NCBI RefSeq assembly: GCF_030656115.1
Contig: NZ_JAUSOO010000129.1
Coordinates: forward strand, 80,824 to 144,823
Length of the DNA: 64,000 nucleotides
Direction: 5' to 3'
Origin: Hydrogenophaga sp.
GTDB taxonomy: Bacteria; Pseudomonadota; Gammaproteobacteria; Burkholderiales; Burkholderiaceae_C
This document shows, in pieces, positions 8,890 to 17,842 of the stretch. The notes beneath the pieces were generated by a model. The model had not been told where the DNA came from, did not search any database, and was given only the letters and a program-made list of their open reading frames with translations. The number at the start of each line of letters is the position of its first letter. Position 1 is the stretch's first letter. A program made the translations under genes and the position numbers.

Positions 8890-8920
8890 TTGACCTTCCC
8901 ACGGGGTGAAAGCTTATGCT
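8890..8920 (+). promoter_or_regulatory. CueR-type copA promoter with 19-base spacer
   Basis: TTGACC (8890-8895) and TATGCT (8915-8920) are separated by exactly 19 bases, the over-long spacer that MerR regulators correct. The spacer holds an imperfect dyad (CCTTCCC ... GGGTGAAAG). The copA ATG follows at 8927, so the transcript leader would be very short or absent. Confidence 0.65.
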
Positions 8921-8926
8921 GTGCGC

Positions 8927-11326
8927 ATGAAGACCTTGACCGCACCGGCCGAACCCCACGGCCAGACCGACCCCGCTGCTGCGAGCCAGATTGACCTGGG
9001 CATTGGTGGCATGACCTGTGCCTCGTGTGTGTCGCGGGTGGAAAAAACGCTGAAGAAGCAGGCCGGCGTGAGCGAGGCCACGGTGAACCTGGCCACCGAG
9101 TCGGCTCGCATCCTGCTGGCAGGGCCCAACGATGCCGAAACCCTGGCGCGGTTGAAGCGTGCGGTGCGAGACGCCGGCTACGAACCACGCATGACAGATG
9201 CCATGGACGACGCCACACCCGCGCACTGGATGGGCCTGCCGGTGGATGTGTGGCCGGTGCTGGTGGGTGTGTTGCTGTCGGCGCCGCTGGCGCTGCCCAT
9301 GGTGGGCGACCTGTTGGGCAAACACTGGATGCTGCCCGCATGGATTCAGTTTGTGCTGGCCACACCGGTGCAGTTTGTGCTGGGTGCGCGCTTTTACAAA
9401 GCCGGCTGGCACGCGCTGAAGGCACTCACCGGCAACATGGAATTGCTGGTGGCCATTGGCACCACGGCGGGCTGGGCGCTGTCCACCTGGCTGTGGTGGA
9501 AGGCCGAGCCGGGCGAGATGGTGCACCTGTATTACGAGGGCTCGGCGGTGGTGATCACGCTGGTGCTGCTGGGCAAATGGCTGGAAACCCGCGCCAAGCG
9601 CCAGACCACCAGCGCCATCCGTGCGCTGCACGCACTGCGACCCGAACGCGCTCACCTGCTGCCCGATGGCATTCGCCGCATCGAACTCACCGACGTGCCG
9701 GTGGATGAGCTGTTGCCGGGCGACATCATCCGCGTGCTGCCAGGCGAGCGTTTTGCCGCCGACGGCGAGGTGCTGCTGGGCCACACGCAGGCCGATGAGT
9801 CCATGCTCACCGGCGAGGCCATGCCGGTGGCCAAACAGCCGGGTGATTTTGTGACCGGTGGCGCGCTCAACGGCGGGGGCGCGGTGGAGGTGGCTGTGCG
9901 CGCGATTGGCGCGCAGAGCGTGCTGGCCCAGATCATTGCGCTGGTGCAAGACGCACAGGCCGCCAAGGCGCCGGTGCAACGTCTGGTGGACCAGGTGGCG
10001 GCGGTGTTTGTGCCGGTGGTTCTGGTCATTGCAGCAGCAACGCTGGCGGCCTGGCTCTGGAGCGGTGCGCCGGTGGAAGAAGCGCTGCTGCACGCCGTGG
10101 CGGTGCTGGTGATTGCCTGCCCCTGCGCCCTGGGCCTGGCCACGCCCACCGCCATCATGGCCGGCACGGGTGTGGCCGCGCAGCACGGTATTTTGATCAA
10201 AGACGCACAGGCGCTGGAGGTGGCGCACCGCGTGGACACGGTGGCGTTTGACAAGACCGGCACGCTCACCGTGGGCCACCCCCGGCTGCAAGCGATTGAA
10301 GCCGCGCCCGGCGTGGACGAACAAGCGGTGCTGCAGGCCGCCAGCGCGCTGCAAGCCCAAAGCGCCCACCCACTGGCCCGCGCAGTGATGGACGCTGCTG
10401 CTTCGCGCGGTCTGGCGGTGGCTCCCGATGCCGCGCAAGATGTGCAAGCCGTGGACGGGCGCGGGGGCTGGGGCACGGTGCAGGGCGTTCGGCTGGCGCT
10501 GGGCAGCCTGCGCTGGATGGACGAACTGGCCGCACCGCTGGGCGCGCTGGCCGAGCGCGCACAGGCGCTGCAAAACGAAGGTGCCACGGTGTCGGTGCTG
10601 GCCGCGCAGAGCGGCGCGGGCGCCTGGTCACCGCTGGCGCTGCTGGCGTTTGCTGACGAGGCCAAACCCGGTGCCGCCGCCGCCCTGGCCGGCCTGCGCG
10701 CGCAGGGCCTGCGGTTGTTCATGGTGTCGGGTGACAACCAGGGCGCGGCCCTGGCCATGGCCAAAAAGCTGGGCCTGCGGGCCGAAGCGGGCGAGGTGAT
10801 TGCCGAGGTGCTGCCCGGCGACAAAGCGGCTGTGGTGCATTGGCTCAAGCAGGGCGGAAAAGGGGAATTCGAACCCCCCCGGGGGGCAGCGACCCGCGCA
10901 GCGGCGGAGCGCGGGGGTCTGCACACCGTCGCCATGGTGGGCGACGGCGTGAACGATGCGCCCGCACTGGCGGCTGCCGATGTGGGCCTGGCCATGAGCC
11001 ACAGCCAGGGCGGCGGTTCGGACGTGGCGATGCACGCCGCAGGCATCACGCTCATGCGCGGCGACCCGATGCTGGTGGCCGCCGCGCTCGATATTTCGCG
11101 CCGCACCGTGTCCAAGATCCGGCAGAACCTGTTTTGGGCCTTTGCCTACAACGCCGCCGGCATTCCGCTGGCCGCGCTGGGCTACCTGAGCCCGGTGCTG
11201 GCGGGCGCGGCCATGGCGCTGAGTTCGGTGAGCGTGGTGAGCAACGCCCTGTTGCTCAAGCGCTGGAAACCGCCGGTGGCAGAGCCGAGCGGCGCGGCGC
11301 ACAGGCCGGGTGGATCAAACGGTTGA
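8927..11326 (+). CDS. copA: CopA, Cu(I)-exporting P1B-type ATPase
   Basis: A 799-residue heavy-metal ATPase. There is one N-terminal HMA domain (GMTCASC at 28-34), the CPC membrane metal site at 398-400, the phosphorylated aspartate D442 in DKTGT, the SGDNQ motif, and GDGVND at 672-677. It pumps Cu(I) out of the cytosol. ATG 8927 was preferred to an in-frame GTG at 8906 because the predicted -10 would lie inside the longer form. An extra block of about 20 residues (645-664), just before the hinge motif, is encoded by a GC-rich intergenic-type repeat and is absent from the usual family pattern. The gene is divergent from copZ-cueR. Confidence 0.95.
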   Translation: MKTLTAPAEPHGQTDPAAASQIDLGIGGMTCASCVSRVEKTLKKQAGVSEATVNLATESARILLAGPNDAETLARLKRAVRDAGYEPRMTDAMDDATPAHWMGLPVDVWPVLVGVLLSAPLALPMVGDLLGKHWMLPAWIQFVLATPVQFVLGARFYKAGWHALKALTGNMELLVAIGTTAGWALSTWLWWKAEPGEMVHLYYEGSAVVITLVLLGKWLETRAKRQTTSAIRALHALRPERAHLLPDGIRRIELTDVPVDELLPGDIIRVLPGERFAADGEVLLGHTQADESMLTGEAMPVAKQPGDFVTGGALNGGGAVEVAVRAIGAQSVLAQIIALVQDAQAAKAPVQRLVDQVAAVFVPVVLVIAAATLAAWLWSGAPVEEALLHAVAVLVIACPCALGLATPTAIMAGTGVAAQHGILIKDAQALEVAHRVDTVAFDKTGTLTVGHPRLQAIEAAPGVDEQAVLQAASALQAQSAHPLARAVMDAAASRGLAVAPDAAQDVQAVDGRGGWGTVQGVRLALGSLRWMDELAAPLGALAERAQALQNEGATVSVLAAQSGAGAWSPLALLAFADEAKPGAAAALAGLRAQGLRLFMVSGDNQGAALAMAKKLGLRAEAGEVIAEVLPGDKAAVVHWLKQGGKGEFEPPRGAATRAAAERGGLHTVAMVGDGVNDAPALAAADVGLAMSHSQGGGSDVAMHAAGITLMRGDPMLVAAALDISRRTVSKIRQNLFWAFAYNAAGIPLAALGYLSPVLAGAAMALSSVSVVSNALLLKRWKPPVAEPSGAAHRPGGSNG
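10861..10920 (+). repeat. GC-rich palindromic repeat inserted in frame in copA
   Basis: The stretch runs CCCCCCGGGGGG, then GACCCGCGC and GCGCGGGGGTC arms around AGCGGCGGA. It reads as a low-complexity peptide (residues 645-664) between the P-domain helix and the GDGVND hinge of CopA. Its look is that of an intergenic palindromic repeat, and related sequence occurs between genes near 50860 and 56942. Confidence 0.6.
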
Positions 11327-11374
11327 GTGGCTGGAGCCCTTGAGCCGGTGCAGGCCGAACGCTGCAGGGTGCTT

Positions 11375-11388
11375 TTGACCTGCATCAA
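11375..11388 (+). promoter_or_regulatory. FNR/Anr-type box upstream of the hemerythrin gene
   Basis: TTGACCTGCATCAA matches TTGAT-N4-ATCAA with one substitution. Its centre is 82 bases before the hemerythrin start. A class II arrangement would place the transcription start near 11423, leaving a 40-base leader containing AGGAG. Confidence 0.55.
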
Positions 11389-11462
11389 CACCGCAAACGG
11401 CGATTTGCAGGATGCTTACAGGGTTTGTGTTGAGCCCAAAACAACCCACAGGAGACAACGCC

Positions 11463-12059
11463 ATGAACCACGAAGCCCTGCGCGTCATACGCGACGAACA
11501 CGCCACCCTGGCGGCCATGCTGCAGTCGCTGACGCAAATGGTCAAACGCGGTCCCAGCCCCGAGGGCAAAGACCAGCATGAACTGTTTTTTGACGTGCTG
11601 CGGGCCATGCTGTTCTACATCGACGAGTTCCCCGAAAAGCTGCACCACCCGAAAGAGTCGGACCTGTTGTTTCCCCGCGTGGCCCGCTCAGCGCCCCACA
11701 CAGTGGCTGCCATTGACCAACTGGAGCGTGACCATGAGACGGGCGAGTTGCGTGTGCGTGAACTCATGCACCTGCTGATGGCCTGGGAGTATTTGGGCGA
11801 AACGCGGCGCAAGGCATTTGAAGACAGCGTGACGTCGTACGTGGACTTTTACCTGCAGCACATGCGGCTGGAAGAAACCGTGGTGTTGCCCGAAGCCGAA
11901 AAGCACCTGACCGACGCCGACTGGCACGCGCTCAACGCCGCCTTCGCCACCAACCAGGACCCGTTGAACAGCCGGGTGCCGCGCGACCCACAATTTGACC
12001 GCCTGTTCACCCGCATCGTCATGCGGGCGCCTGCACCCGTGGGTTTGGGGCAAGACTGA
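11463..12059 (+). CDS. Hemerythrin-domain protein
   Basis: A 198-residue, mostly helical cytoplasmic protein with a hemerythrin HHE pattern: DEH at 11-13, HHPKE around residue 60, DHETGE, and LQHMRLEE near residue 140. These His/Glu residues would hold a di-iron site that binds O2 or NO or senses iron. ATG 11463 is preceded by AGGAGACAACGCC. The upstream FNR-type box suggests use under low oxygen. The gene is 136 bases after copA on the same strand but probably has its own promoter. Confidence 0.85.
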   Translation: MNHEALRVIRDEHATLAAMLQSLTQMVKRGPSPEGKDQHELFFDVLRAMLFYIDEFPEKLHHPKESDLLFPRVARSAPHTVAAIDQLERDHETGELRVRELMHLLMAWEYLGETRRKAFEDSVTSYVDFYLQHMRLEETVVLPEAEKHLTDADWHALNAAFATNQDPLNSRVPRDPQFDRLFTRIVMRAPAPVGLGQD

Positions 12060-12145
12060 CGTTGATTTTGATTGGGCCAGGGGTGACCTGATCAAGCAGA
12101 CCCTTCGCGAGGTCGTCGGTCAGCCGGAACAAGGCTTCTTGCTCA

Positions 12146-12170
12146 GCGAACGGCATCCGTTGCCGTTCGC
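12146..12170. terminator. Hairpin between convergent genes
   Basis: A perfect 9-bp stem (12146-12154 with 12162-12170) with a 7-base loop lies between the convergent hemerythrin and AAA+ genes. It lacks a T-run, so termination is only a possibility. Confidence 0.4.
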
Positions 12171-12179
12171 GTCCTGGCA

Positions 12180-14603
12180 TTACCCGAAAAACCCCATGCT
12201 GCGCGACTCGCGCACCTCGGGTTTGATGCGGTGTTCGGCTTCCAGCTGGGCCAGGAATTCGTCGGCCGACAGCGCCTCAGCCAGTATCTCCACCTGCCGC
12301 TTCACGGCGGCGAAGTCGCCCGGGCACAACTGGACCAACTGGGCCAGTCGGGAACGCTGTGCCTCTGTCAGCGCTGGCGCATCACCGCCCAGGGCTTCCA
12401 CCACAAACATGCGTTCGCGCTGCTCGCGGGTGAGCGGTTTGAACTGGATTTTGAAGGTGAAGCGCCGCAGCGCTGCCTGGTCGATGCGGTCCATGAGGTT
12501 GGTGGTGCAAATGAAGACGCCGGCGTAGCGTTCCATGCCCTGCAGCATTTCGTTCACCTCGGTCACCTCGTAGGTGCGCTGGGCACCGCGGCGGTCTTGC
12601 AAAAAGCTGTCGGCTTCGTCGAGCAGCAGCACGGCTTTCTCGGCCTCGGCTTCGCGAAACATGGCGGCCATGTGTTGTTCGGTTTCGCCCACAAACTTGC
12701 TCACCAGGTCGCTGGCGCGGCGCACCATGAGCGGGCGCTCCAGCTGCTGAGCCATGTGCTCGGCCAGCGCGGTTTTGCCGGTGCCGGGGGCGCCGTGAAA
12801 ACACAGGCAGCCGTGGCCGCGCGCCTTGAGTGCACTGACGATGCGCGGCAACGCGTAGCGCGATTCCACGTTGAGCATGTCCAGGCTGTACTGCGTGACG
12901 CTGGGGCGTTGCGCTGCATCGGGTTGGCGGCCCAGCGCCAGGTCGGCGTGTTGCAGTTGGCGCTCGATCAGCGCGTCCAGCACCGGGGCCGGGGTGCTGC
13001 GCGCGGCGGTTTTGCCCGGTCGGCGAGCGGCGGGTTTGGCTGGTGGCGTGGCCAACTGGGCAAAGCGCACGGCGGTGCGAATCTGCGCTGGCGTGAGGCC
13101 TTTGCGCTCGGTGAGGCGGGCCACCAGCGCGTCGGACACGGGCACGTCTTCCAGCGTTTTGCGCACCAGTTGTTCGCGTGCGCCGGGCGGTGGGCTTTTC
13201 AGTTCCAGGTGGTAGGCAAAGCGCCTGCGAAAGGCGGGGTCGATTTGCTCGATGCGGTTGGTCACCCACAGCGTGGGCACGGCGTTGGTTTCCAGAATCT
13301 GGTTGACCCAGGCTTTGCCGCTGACGCTGCCGGTGTGCGGCGCGGCCACGTGCTCGGCGCGCGCCATGAGTTGCGCGGCTTCGCTGGAGATGGGTGGGAA
13401 CACGTCTTCCACCTCGTCGAAAAGCAGCACCGAATGGGCCGTGCCTTTCAAAAACACCTGGGCGATTTGCAGCGAGCGGTAGCGGTCGCGCCCGCTCAGG
13501 GCGTTGCCGTCGCGGTCGGCGTATTCCACTTCAAACAGCGCCAGCCCGGCGGCTTGGGCCACCACGCGGGCCAGTTCGGTTTTGCCGGTGCCGGGCGGGC
13601 CGTAGAGCAAGATGTTGACACCCGGCTCCTGGCGCGCCACGGCCTCGCGCAGCAGGGCGCTGAGCAGTTGCACGTCGTCGCCGACAAAGGCGAAGTCTTT
13701 GGGGCTGAGGTTGGTGCGGGCGGCGGGGCGGGTGAACACGGCCATCAGCTCGCTCTGGCTGCGGTATTCGCGCATGAGCACCGGCGGCAGTTTTTCGCTC
13801 ACCTTCATGAGGTCGGCCAGGTCGGTGATGTTGTGCTCGGAAATGAGGTTTTCGACCATGCCGATGCGCTCCAGCCGCGAGCCGGCACGCAAGGCCTCGC
13901 CCACTTCGCTGGCTTTCACGCCGGCCACATCGGCGATGGCCGCGTAGGCTTCGGGCGCATTGCTCACTTTGAATTCGACCAGGATGGAGCGCAGGTCACG
14001 CTGGTAGCGCGCCAGCGTGCCGTAGAGCAGCAGGGCGCGCTCGGCGCGGTTGAGCTGCAGCAGGCCGGCCAGGGCATCGATGTTTTTCTCGACCAGGGTG
14101 GACTGTTTTTTCAGGGTCTGGCCGAGCCAGTCGCCGGTGACGGCGAGCACCGAGAGCAGGTCTTTGGGTGACTCTTTGGCGTATTCGTCGAGGTAGAAAA
14201 ACAGCGTGCCTTCTTCGTAGGGACCGCGCCACATGCCGTAGCGTTCTATGAAGGCGGCCGTGCCGAGGTGGTCGTGGCCGTGCCAGAGTTCATTGTCTTG
14301 GCAGCGCCGTTGCAAAAACTCACGCAAGCGGCCCAGCACGGTCAGCGGCCACACCAAGTGGCGGCCCGCGAGCGACAGCAAGGTGTTCAGGTCGCGCCGC
14401 ACATTGAAACGGGGACCCTGGCGCGCGGAGAGGGTGAGCACAAAGTGCGAACACATGAGGTCAAGCACCGGTGCCTGGCGCAGGCCGTGGGGCACAAACA
14501 CCCGGCCTTCTGCCGCACAGGGGCTGCGCCCTTCGCGGGGCTCTCGCGGTTCCAGCACCGCCCTGGGCCAAGGGCTTGCGGGCTGCACCGTGCGTTTGCT
14601 CAT
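12180..14603 (-). CDS. Tandem AAA+ ATPase of unknown function
   Basis: An 807-residue protein with two AAA+ modules and a roughly 290-residue N-terminal region I do not recognise. Module 1: Walker A GPPGTGKT at 335-342, Walker B LLFDEVED at 393-400, arginine-finger-like RRRF near 459. Module 2: GAPGTGKT at 604-611 and LLLDEADS at 659-666, then an ALRRF finger. An Ala/Pro/Arg linker (about 518-540) joins them. Both ATP sites look intact. Such proteins usually form ring remodelling machines; substrate and partner are not evident. ATG 14603 follows a strong GGAGGTG. A perfect 11-bp hairpin lies in the leader. It stands alone, divergent from threonine deaminase. Confidence 0.8.
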   Translation of the reverse strand: MSKRTVQPASPWPRAVLEPREPREGRSPCAAEGRVFVPHGLRQAPVLDLMCSHFVLTLSARQGPRFNVRRDLNTLLSLAGRHLVWPLTVLGRLREFLQRRCQDNELWHGHDHLGTAAFIERYGMWRGPYEEGTLFFYLDEYAKESPKDLLSVLAVTGDWLGQTLKKQSTLVEKNIDALAGLLQLNRAERALLLYGTLARYQRDLRSILVEFKVSNAPEAYAAIADVAGVKASEVGEALRAGSRLERIGMVENLISEHNITDLADLMKVSEKLPPVLMREYRSQSELMAVFTRPAARTNLSPKDFAFVGDDVQLLSALLREAVARQEPGVNILLYGPPGTGKTELARVVAQAAGLALFEVEYADRDGNALSGRDRYRSLQIAQVFLKGTAHSVLLFDEVEDVFPPISSEAAQLMARAEHVAAPHTGSVSGKAWVNQILETNAVPTLWVTNRIEQIDPAFRRRFAYHLELKSPPPGAREQLVRKTLEDVPVSDALVARLTERKGLTPAQIRTAVRFAQLATPPAKPAARRPGKTAARSTPAPVLDALIERQLQHADLALGRQPDAAQRPSVTQYSLDMLNVESRYALPRIVSALKARGHGCLCFHGAPGTGKTALAEHMAQQLERPLMVRRASDLVSKFVGETEQHMAAMFREAEAEKAVLLLDEADSFLQDRRGAQRTYEVTEVNEMLQGMERYAGVFICTTNLMDRIDQAALRRFTFKIQFKPLTREQRERMFVVEALGGDAPALTEAQRSRLAQLVQLCPGDFAAVKRQVEILAEALSADEFLAQLEAEHRIKPEVRESRSMGFFG

Positions 14604-14625
14604 CCAGACACCTCCAGAAAAGAAT

Positions 14626-14652
14626 GTTGACGGCCCTGGGTGGGCCGTCAAC
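14626..14652. repeat. Perfect inverted repeat in the leader of the AAA+ gene
   Basis: GTTGACGGCCC (14626-14636) and its exact complement GGGCCGTCAAC (14642-14652) flank TGGGT. It lies 23 bases upstream of the AAA+ start codon, so it could be an operator or a leader hairpin. The rest of the 378-base gap to the divergent gene holds a smaller hairpin, CCATAG/CTATGG near 14778, and no gene. Confidence 0.6.
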
Positions 14653-14980
14653 GTGGGGTTGTGTGGAGCTCGCCTTTTTGCGCCTGAGCAACCCACAACC
14701 TCTGAGAGACTGAGAGTCTTTCGTTCATACCCGCTCGCCACCCCAAAACGCACCCGCTGGTCTCTGCAAACGCGCGCCATAGCCCTGCTATGGCTGTGCT
14801 TTGCGCCTTGATCGGGCACATTTTGAGGCGTTGCTCGGACACGCCCGAAAAACGCTCAGCCTCTGAGCGGAACATAACCCAGCTTGATGTTTCATGGAAG
14901 AGCGTGATGGAGCGTGTTTGAGCCATTTGTGGGGCTTTTCCCCATGCAGGTGAGCGACAACGGTGGGCCACAATGGCGGC

Positions 14981-16180
14981 ATGCTGGAACGACACGACAT
15001 TGAAGCCGCCGCCCAACGCCTGAGGGGCCAGGTACTGGACACGCCCTTTGTGGAATCGCGCACCATTTCTCAGCTCACCGGCTGCCAGGTGTTCTTGAAG
15101 TTTGAGAACCTGCAGTACACCGCATCGTTCAAAGAGCGCGGCGCGTGCAACAAGCTCTCGCAGTTGAGCGCCGACGAGCGTGCCCGGGGCGTGGTGGCCA
15201 TGAGCGCGGGCAACCACGCGCAAGGCGTGGCGTACCACGCGCAGCGGCTGGGCATTCGCGCGGTGATCGTCATGCCGCGCTTCACGCCGGGCGTGAAGAT
15301 TGACCGCACCCAGGGCTTTGGGGCCGAGGTGGTGCTGCACGGCGACACGCTGGACGAAGCGCGGGCCCACGCCTACACGCTGGCACAGCAGCAGGGCCTG
15401 GTGTTTGTGCATCCCTACGACGATGCGGCCATTGTGGCGGGCCAGGGCACGGTGGCGCTGGAAATGTTGCGCCAGCAGCCCGACCTGGACACGCTGGTGG
15501 TGGCGGTGGGCGGTGGCGGCCTGATCGCCGGCATGGCCACGGTGGCGCGTGCGGTGCGGCCCGACATCGAAATCATCGGCGTGCAGACCGAGCGTTTTCC
15601 GGCCATGTACAACGCCATCAAGGGCACGCACCTGCCGCAGGGCAGCAGCACCATTGCCGAGGGCATTGCCGTGGGCACGCCGGGTCTCATCACCCGGGCC
15701 ATCATCCAGGACAAAGTGAACGACCTGGTGCTGGTGGACGAGGGCGACATTGAGCAGGCCATCGTGATGCTGTTGGAGATTGAAAAAACGCTGGTGGAAG
15801 GTGCGGGTGCCGCCGGTTTGGCGGCGGTGTTGAAGTATCCCGAGCGCTTCGCAGGCAAGCGTGTGGGCCTGGTGCTGTGCGGCGGCAACATCGACCCGCT
15901 GCTGTTGGCCTCCATCATCGAACGCGGCATGGTGCGTGCCGGGCGGCTGGCGCGCATTCAGGTGAACGCGCGCGACGTGCCGGGCAACCTGGCCCGCATC
16001 ACCGGCATCGTGGCCGAAGCGGGTGCCAACATCGACGAGGTGCACCACCAGCGCGCCTTCACGTTGCTGGCGGCGCAAAACGTGGCCATTGAACTGGTGC
16101 TGCAAACGCGCGGGCGCGAGCACATTGCGCTGGTGATCAAGCGCCTGCAAGAGGCGGGTTTCGATACCGTACTGCCGTAA
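14981..16180 (+). CDS. ilvA: Threonine ammonia-lyase (threonine deaminase) with ACT domain
   Basis: A 399-residue fold-type II PLP enzyme. The Schiff-base lysine is in TASFKERGA near residue 50, and the phosphate-binding glycine loop is VGGGGLIAG near 185. It converts threonine to 2-oxobutyrate and ammonia. A single C-terminal ACT domain (about 325-399) would bind an allosteric effector. This short form is shorter than the two-ACT biosynthetic IlvA of enterics, so a catabolic role is possible. ATG 14981 is used; an in-frame GTG at 14963 adds six residues, and neither start has a clear Shine-Dalgarno. Confidence 0.88.
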   Translation: MLERHDIEAAAQRLRGQVLDTPFVESRTISQLTGCQVFLKFENLQYTASFKERGACNKLSQLSADERARGVVAMSAGNHAQGVAYHAQRLGIRAVIVMPRFTPGVKIDRTQGFGAEVVLHGDTLDEARAHAYTLAQQQGLVFVHPYDDAAIVAGQGTVALEMLRQQPDLDTLVVAVGGGGLIAGMATVARAVRPDIEIIGVQTERFPAMYNAIKGTHLPQGSSTIAEGIAVGTPGLITRAIIQDKVNDLVLVDEGDIEQAIVMLLEIEKTLVEGAGAAGLAAVLKYPERFAGKRVGLVLCGGNIDPLLLASIIERGMVRAGRLARIQVNARDVPGNLARITGIVAEAGANIDEVHHQRAFTLLAAQNVAIELVLQTRGREHIALVIKRLQEAGFDTVLP

Positions 16181-16377
16181 GGCTTGCGCGGCCAGAGCTG
16201 CCCGCCGCCACTCCCCTGGTTGCGCGCCTTGGGCGTATGTGACAGCAATTCGACGTCTTTGGCTGTTTTCGCCTTTTTTCCAACGCGATCAGCGACTATC
16301 CCGTTTCACTGGGTTGACGCACACCCCTGTGCTCTGCATCATGGGGCGGTGTCTAACACCAACCTGGAGGAATCATC

Positions 16378-17838
16378 ATGAACACAAACGCCTTGTGGGA
16401 CTCGTTGCAAAGTACGTTGGGCAGCCATATACCGCAGCTGCTGGGGGCGCTGGCCATTTTTGTGCTGGGCTGGCTGATCGCGGTGGTGGTGCGCGCGGCC
16501 GTGCGCAAAAGCCTGGGCTTCGCCGGTTTGAACCACCGGTTTGGCAAGCTCACCGGCACCGGAATCGACATCGAAGGCGCGCTGGCGCTGGGCCTGTTCT
16601 GGGTGGTGATTTTGCTCACCCTGGTGGCGGTGTTCAACTCACTGAACCTGGCCATTGTGTCGGGCCCGTTCTCGGCGTTGGCCACCGAACTGTTTGCCTA
16701 CGCGCCGCGTGTGCTGGGCGGTTTGGTGCTGGCGTTGGTGGGCTGGTTGGTGGCGAGCATGGTGCGGGCCCTCACGCAAAAGGTGCTGGACAAAACCACG
16801 CTGGACGAGAAATTGTCTGAGCACGCTGGCATGGCGCCCATCAGCGAAGGCTTGGCCAGCGCCCTGTTCTGGCTGGTTGTTTTGCTGTTTGTGCCGGCCG
16901 TTTTGGGTGCGCTGGACATGGACGGTTTGCTCGACCCGCTGCGCGCCATGGTGACCCAAACGCTGAGCATGCTGCCCAACGCCCTGGGCGCCTTCATCAT
17001 CGGCGGCGTGGGCTGGATCGTGGCCACCGTGCTGCGCAACCTCACCACCCAACTGAGCCGCACGGCGGGTGTGGACAAGCTGGGCGGGCCAGCCGGACTG
17101 ACGGCGTCGGTCCGCTTGTCCAGCGCCATCGGCATGCTGGTGTTTGTGGCGGTGTTTCTGCCGTCGCTGATTGCGGCGCTGGACGCCCTGAAGATCGAAG
17201 CCATCTCGCGCCCCGCCACCGACATGCTGGCCCTGCTGCTGCAAGCTGTACCACACCTGATTGCCGCTGCGCTCATTCTGGTGGTGACCTGGCTGGTGGG
17301 CTCGTTTGCCAGCAAGCTGCTCGCCAGCCTGCTGGCCACACTGGGTTTTGACACTTTGCCGGCCCGCATCGGCATGGGCCATGCCTTTGAGAGCACCCCG
17401 GCGTCCACCGCCGTGGGGCGGGTGGCGCTGTTTTTTGCCATGCTGTTTGCCAGCGTGGAAGCGGCCAGCCAGCTCGGCTTTGCGCAGGTGAGCGAGATCG
17501 TGGCCACCTTCATCCGCTTTGGTGGCGACATCTTGCTGGGCTCGGTGATTCTGGTGATGGGCTTCTGGTTGGCGAATGTGGCCCACGACGCGATCGACCG
17601 TGCCAGCGGCCCCGGCACCAAAGGCTTGGCCCGCATCGGGCGCTACGCCATTCTGGCGCTGGTGGTCGCCATGGGCCTGCGCGCCATGGGCATTGCCGAC
17701 GACATCGTGAACCTGGCGTTTGGTCTCACCCTGGGCGCCGTGGCCGTGGCCGTGGCGCTGGCTTTTGGGCTGGGCGGGCGCGAGGCCGCCGGCAAAATGA
17801 TGGACCATTGGCTGACCCAACTTCGCAGCAAGGAATGA
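16378..17838 (+). CDS. Mechanosensitive-channel-like membrane protein (CmpX type)
   Basis: A 486-residue protein made of repeated transmembrane-helix units (TM-helix repeat family), each with a hydrophobic helix followed by an amphipathic segment ending in small residues, for example VLGGLVLALVGWLVA and LIAAALILVVTWLVG. It ends in an Ala/Gly/Val-rich pore-like helix (LGAVAVAVALAFGLGG), as in MscS relatives such as CmpX. It probably acts in the inner membrane in osmotic or envelope stress. GGAGG lies just before the ATG. The thioesterase gene follows after four bases, so the two are likely co-transcribed. Confidence 0.8.
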   Translation: MNTNALWDSLQSTLGSHIPQLLGALAIFVLGWLIAVVVRAAVRKSLGFAGLNHRFGKLTGTGIDIEGALALGLFWVVILLTLVAVFNSLNLAIVSGPFSALATELFAYAPRVLGGLVLALVGWLVASMVRALTQKVLDKTTLDEKLSEHAGMAPISEGLASALFWLVVLLFVPAVLGALDMDGLLDPLRAMVTQTLSMLPNALGAFIIGGVGWIVATVLRNLTTQLSRTAGVDKLGGPAGLTASVRLSSAIGMLVFVAVFLPSLIAALDALKIEAISRPATDMLALLLQAVPHLIAAALILVVTWLVGSFASKLLASLLATLGFDTLPARIGMGHAFESTPASTAVGRVALFFAMLFASVEAASQLGFAQVSEIVATFIRFGGDILLGSVILVMGFWLANVAHDAIDRASGPGTKGLARIGRYAILALVVAMGLRAMGIADDIVNLAFGLTLGAVAVAVALAFGLGGREAAGKMMDHWLTQLRSKE

Positions 17839-17842
17839 TCCG

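Noticed and set aside
8585..10573. Upstream extension of the cueR frame to 815 residues
   Set aside because: It is the reverse strand of copA and copZ; CueR has a normal length from ATG 8584.
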